From UBA1479 sp040221095 (lineage in GTDB: Bacteria > Pseudomonadota > Alphaproteobacteria > Rhodospirillales > Casp-alpha2), in contig JAVJVP010000013.1 in assembly GCA_040221095.1 (NCBI GenBank), positions 1-64,000 on the forward strand: 64,000 nt of DNA. Direction: 5' to 3'. The translations under genes and the position numbers were made by a program. Positions 63,536 through 64,000 of the stretch are shown one piece after another. Below the pieces are notes generated by a model. That model was not told the DNA's origin. It made no database searches and saw nothing but the letters and a program-made list of their open reading frames with translations. Numbering within the stretch: position 1 is the first letter of the stretch; each line of letters begins with the position of its first letter.

Positions 63536-64000
63536 CTAGAAGTTGTCCTTGAGCCTGCGGGTTTCGGCGAAGACCTCGACGTAATCCCGGCCGGCCAGGC
63601 CGATGGTCTTCTGCAGGTCCGGGCTGTCGGCGCGCAGGAAGGGGTTGGTCTTCAACTCGATGCCGATGGTCGACGGCACGGTCGGAATGTTCTTGGCCCG
63701 GGCCGCGTCCACGTCCCGCATGCGCTGGACCAGGGCGGCGTTGTCCGGTTCCACCGACAGGGCGAAGCGACCGTTGGACTGGGTGTACTCATGGGCGCAG
63801 AACACCCGGGTTTCCGGGGGCAGAACCTTGAACTTATCAAGCGATGTGACCATCTGCCGGGGCGTGCCCTCGAACAGGCGGCCGCAGCCCATGGCGAACA
63901 GGGTGTCGCCGCAGAACAGGGCGTCCGATCCCTCGAACCAATAGGCGATATGGCCGCGGGTGTGGCCGGGCACGTCGTAGACCCGGGCCTCGGCGTTGCC
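63536..64000 (-). CDS. gloB: Hydroxyacylglutathione hydrolase (glyoxalase II), partial
   Basis: Only the C-terminal 154 residues or so are in the window; the reading frame stays open through base 64000. Seen are VPGHTRGHIAYW (metal His), ALFCGDTLFAMGCGRLFEG (metal Asp) and FCAHEYTQSN, plus the GloB-specific C-terminal domain. It hydrolyses S-lactoylglutathione to lactate and glutathione in methylglyoxal detoxification. Confidence 0.93.
   Translation of the reverse strand, partial: GNAEARVYDVPGHTRGHIAYWFEGSDALFCGDTLFAMGCGRLFEGTPRQMVTSLDKFKVLPPETRVFCAHEYTQSNGRFALSVEPDNAALVQRMRDVDAARAKNIPTVPSTIGIELKTNPFLRADSPDLQKTIGLAGRDYVEVFAETRRLKDNF

Overview
The window is a GC-rich chromosomal segment of an alphaproteobacterium, most likely Rhodospirillales or a close relative. 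Three things point there: the block aroA-cmk-rpsA-sppA-ihfB-lapA-like-pyrF-trpF-trpB-trpA-accD-folC, the block kdsD-lptC-lptA-lptB-rpoN-hpf-ptsN, and alphaproteobacterial marker families (DUF1150, TIGR02300/FYDLN-acid protein, class II-type EPSP synthase). No contig-level identification was possible.

Layout. 1-2024: left edge with an AT-rich OLD-family ATPase/TOPRIM gene bracketed by a 71-bp direct repeat that carries a tRNA-Ser-like 3' end, so probably part of a tRNA-integrated island. 2105-5562: metabolic genes (3-hydroxyisobutyrate dehydrogenase-like, peroxiredoxin, metallo-beta-lactamase fold, MetE-like). 5741-10634: an accessory patch of lower GC with a coiled-coil lipoprotein facing a two-gene operon of secreted proteases (subtilisin-like S8 and trypsin-like S1). 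10825-15348: a quinone-oxidoreductase-type reductase, then a minus-strand ergothioneine operon (egtB, egtD and a secreted unknown) and a small membrane protein. 15597-22529: an AMIN-like exported protein, then a chaperone-usher-type surface fibre cluster (three DUF4402 subunits, a chaperone and a large usher), preceded by what looks like a conditional terminator. 22650-27453: RraA-like, PLP enzyme, M17 aminopeptidase, MarR regulator and an NDUFA9-like protein.

27776-35060: tRNA-Leu(CAG), RNase D-like exonuclease, then the lipopolysaccharide and nitrogen-PTS block (kdsD-lptC-lptA-lptB-rpoN-hpf-ptsN). 35312-37662 (minus strand): two DUF1150 paralogues, an Hsp20 with a possible RNA thermometer, and an aspartoacylase-like deacylase. 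37831-44279: a tightly overlapping Dpp-type ABC importer operon ending in an N-formylglutamate amidohydrolase, which with the deacylase suggests uptake and deacylation of N-acyl amino acids or peptides. 44383-49228: an orphan PAS histidine kinase, a luciferase-like monooxygenase and a DUF3500 exported protein. 49301-62113: tRNA-Ala(GGC), TIGR02300, and the housekeeping aroA-to-folC block. 62115-64000: an ArsR-regulated, apparently leaderless metal-efflux pair, a cupin, and the 3' part of gloB, cut by the window edge.

Most of the window is ordinary core genome. The parts most worth a second look are the tRNA-Ser-associated repeat/OLD island, the attenuator-like structure before the fibre cluster, the two-protease locus, the Hsp20 leader and the ArsR promoter.
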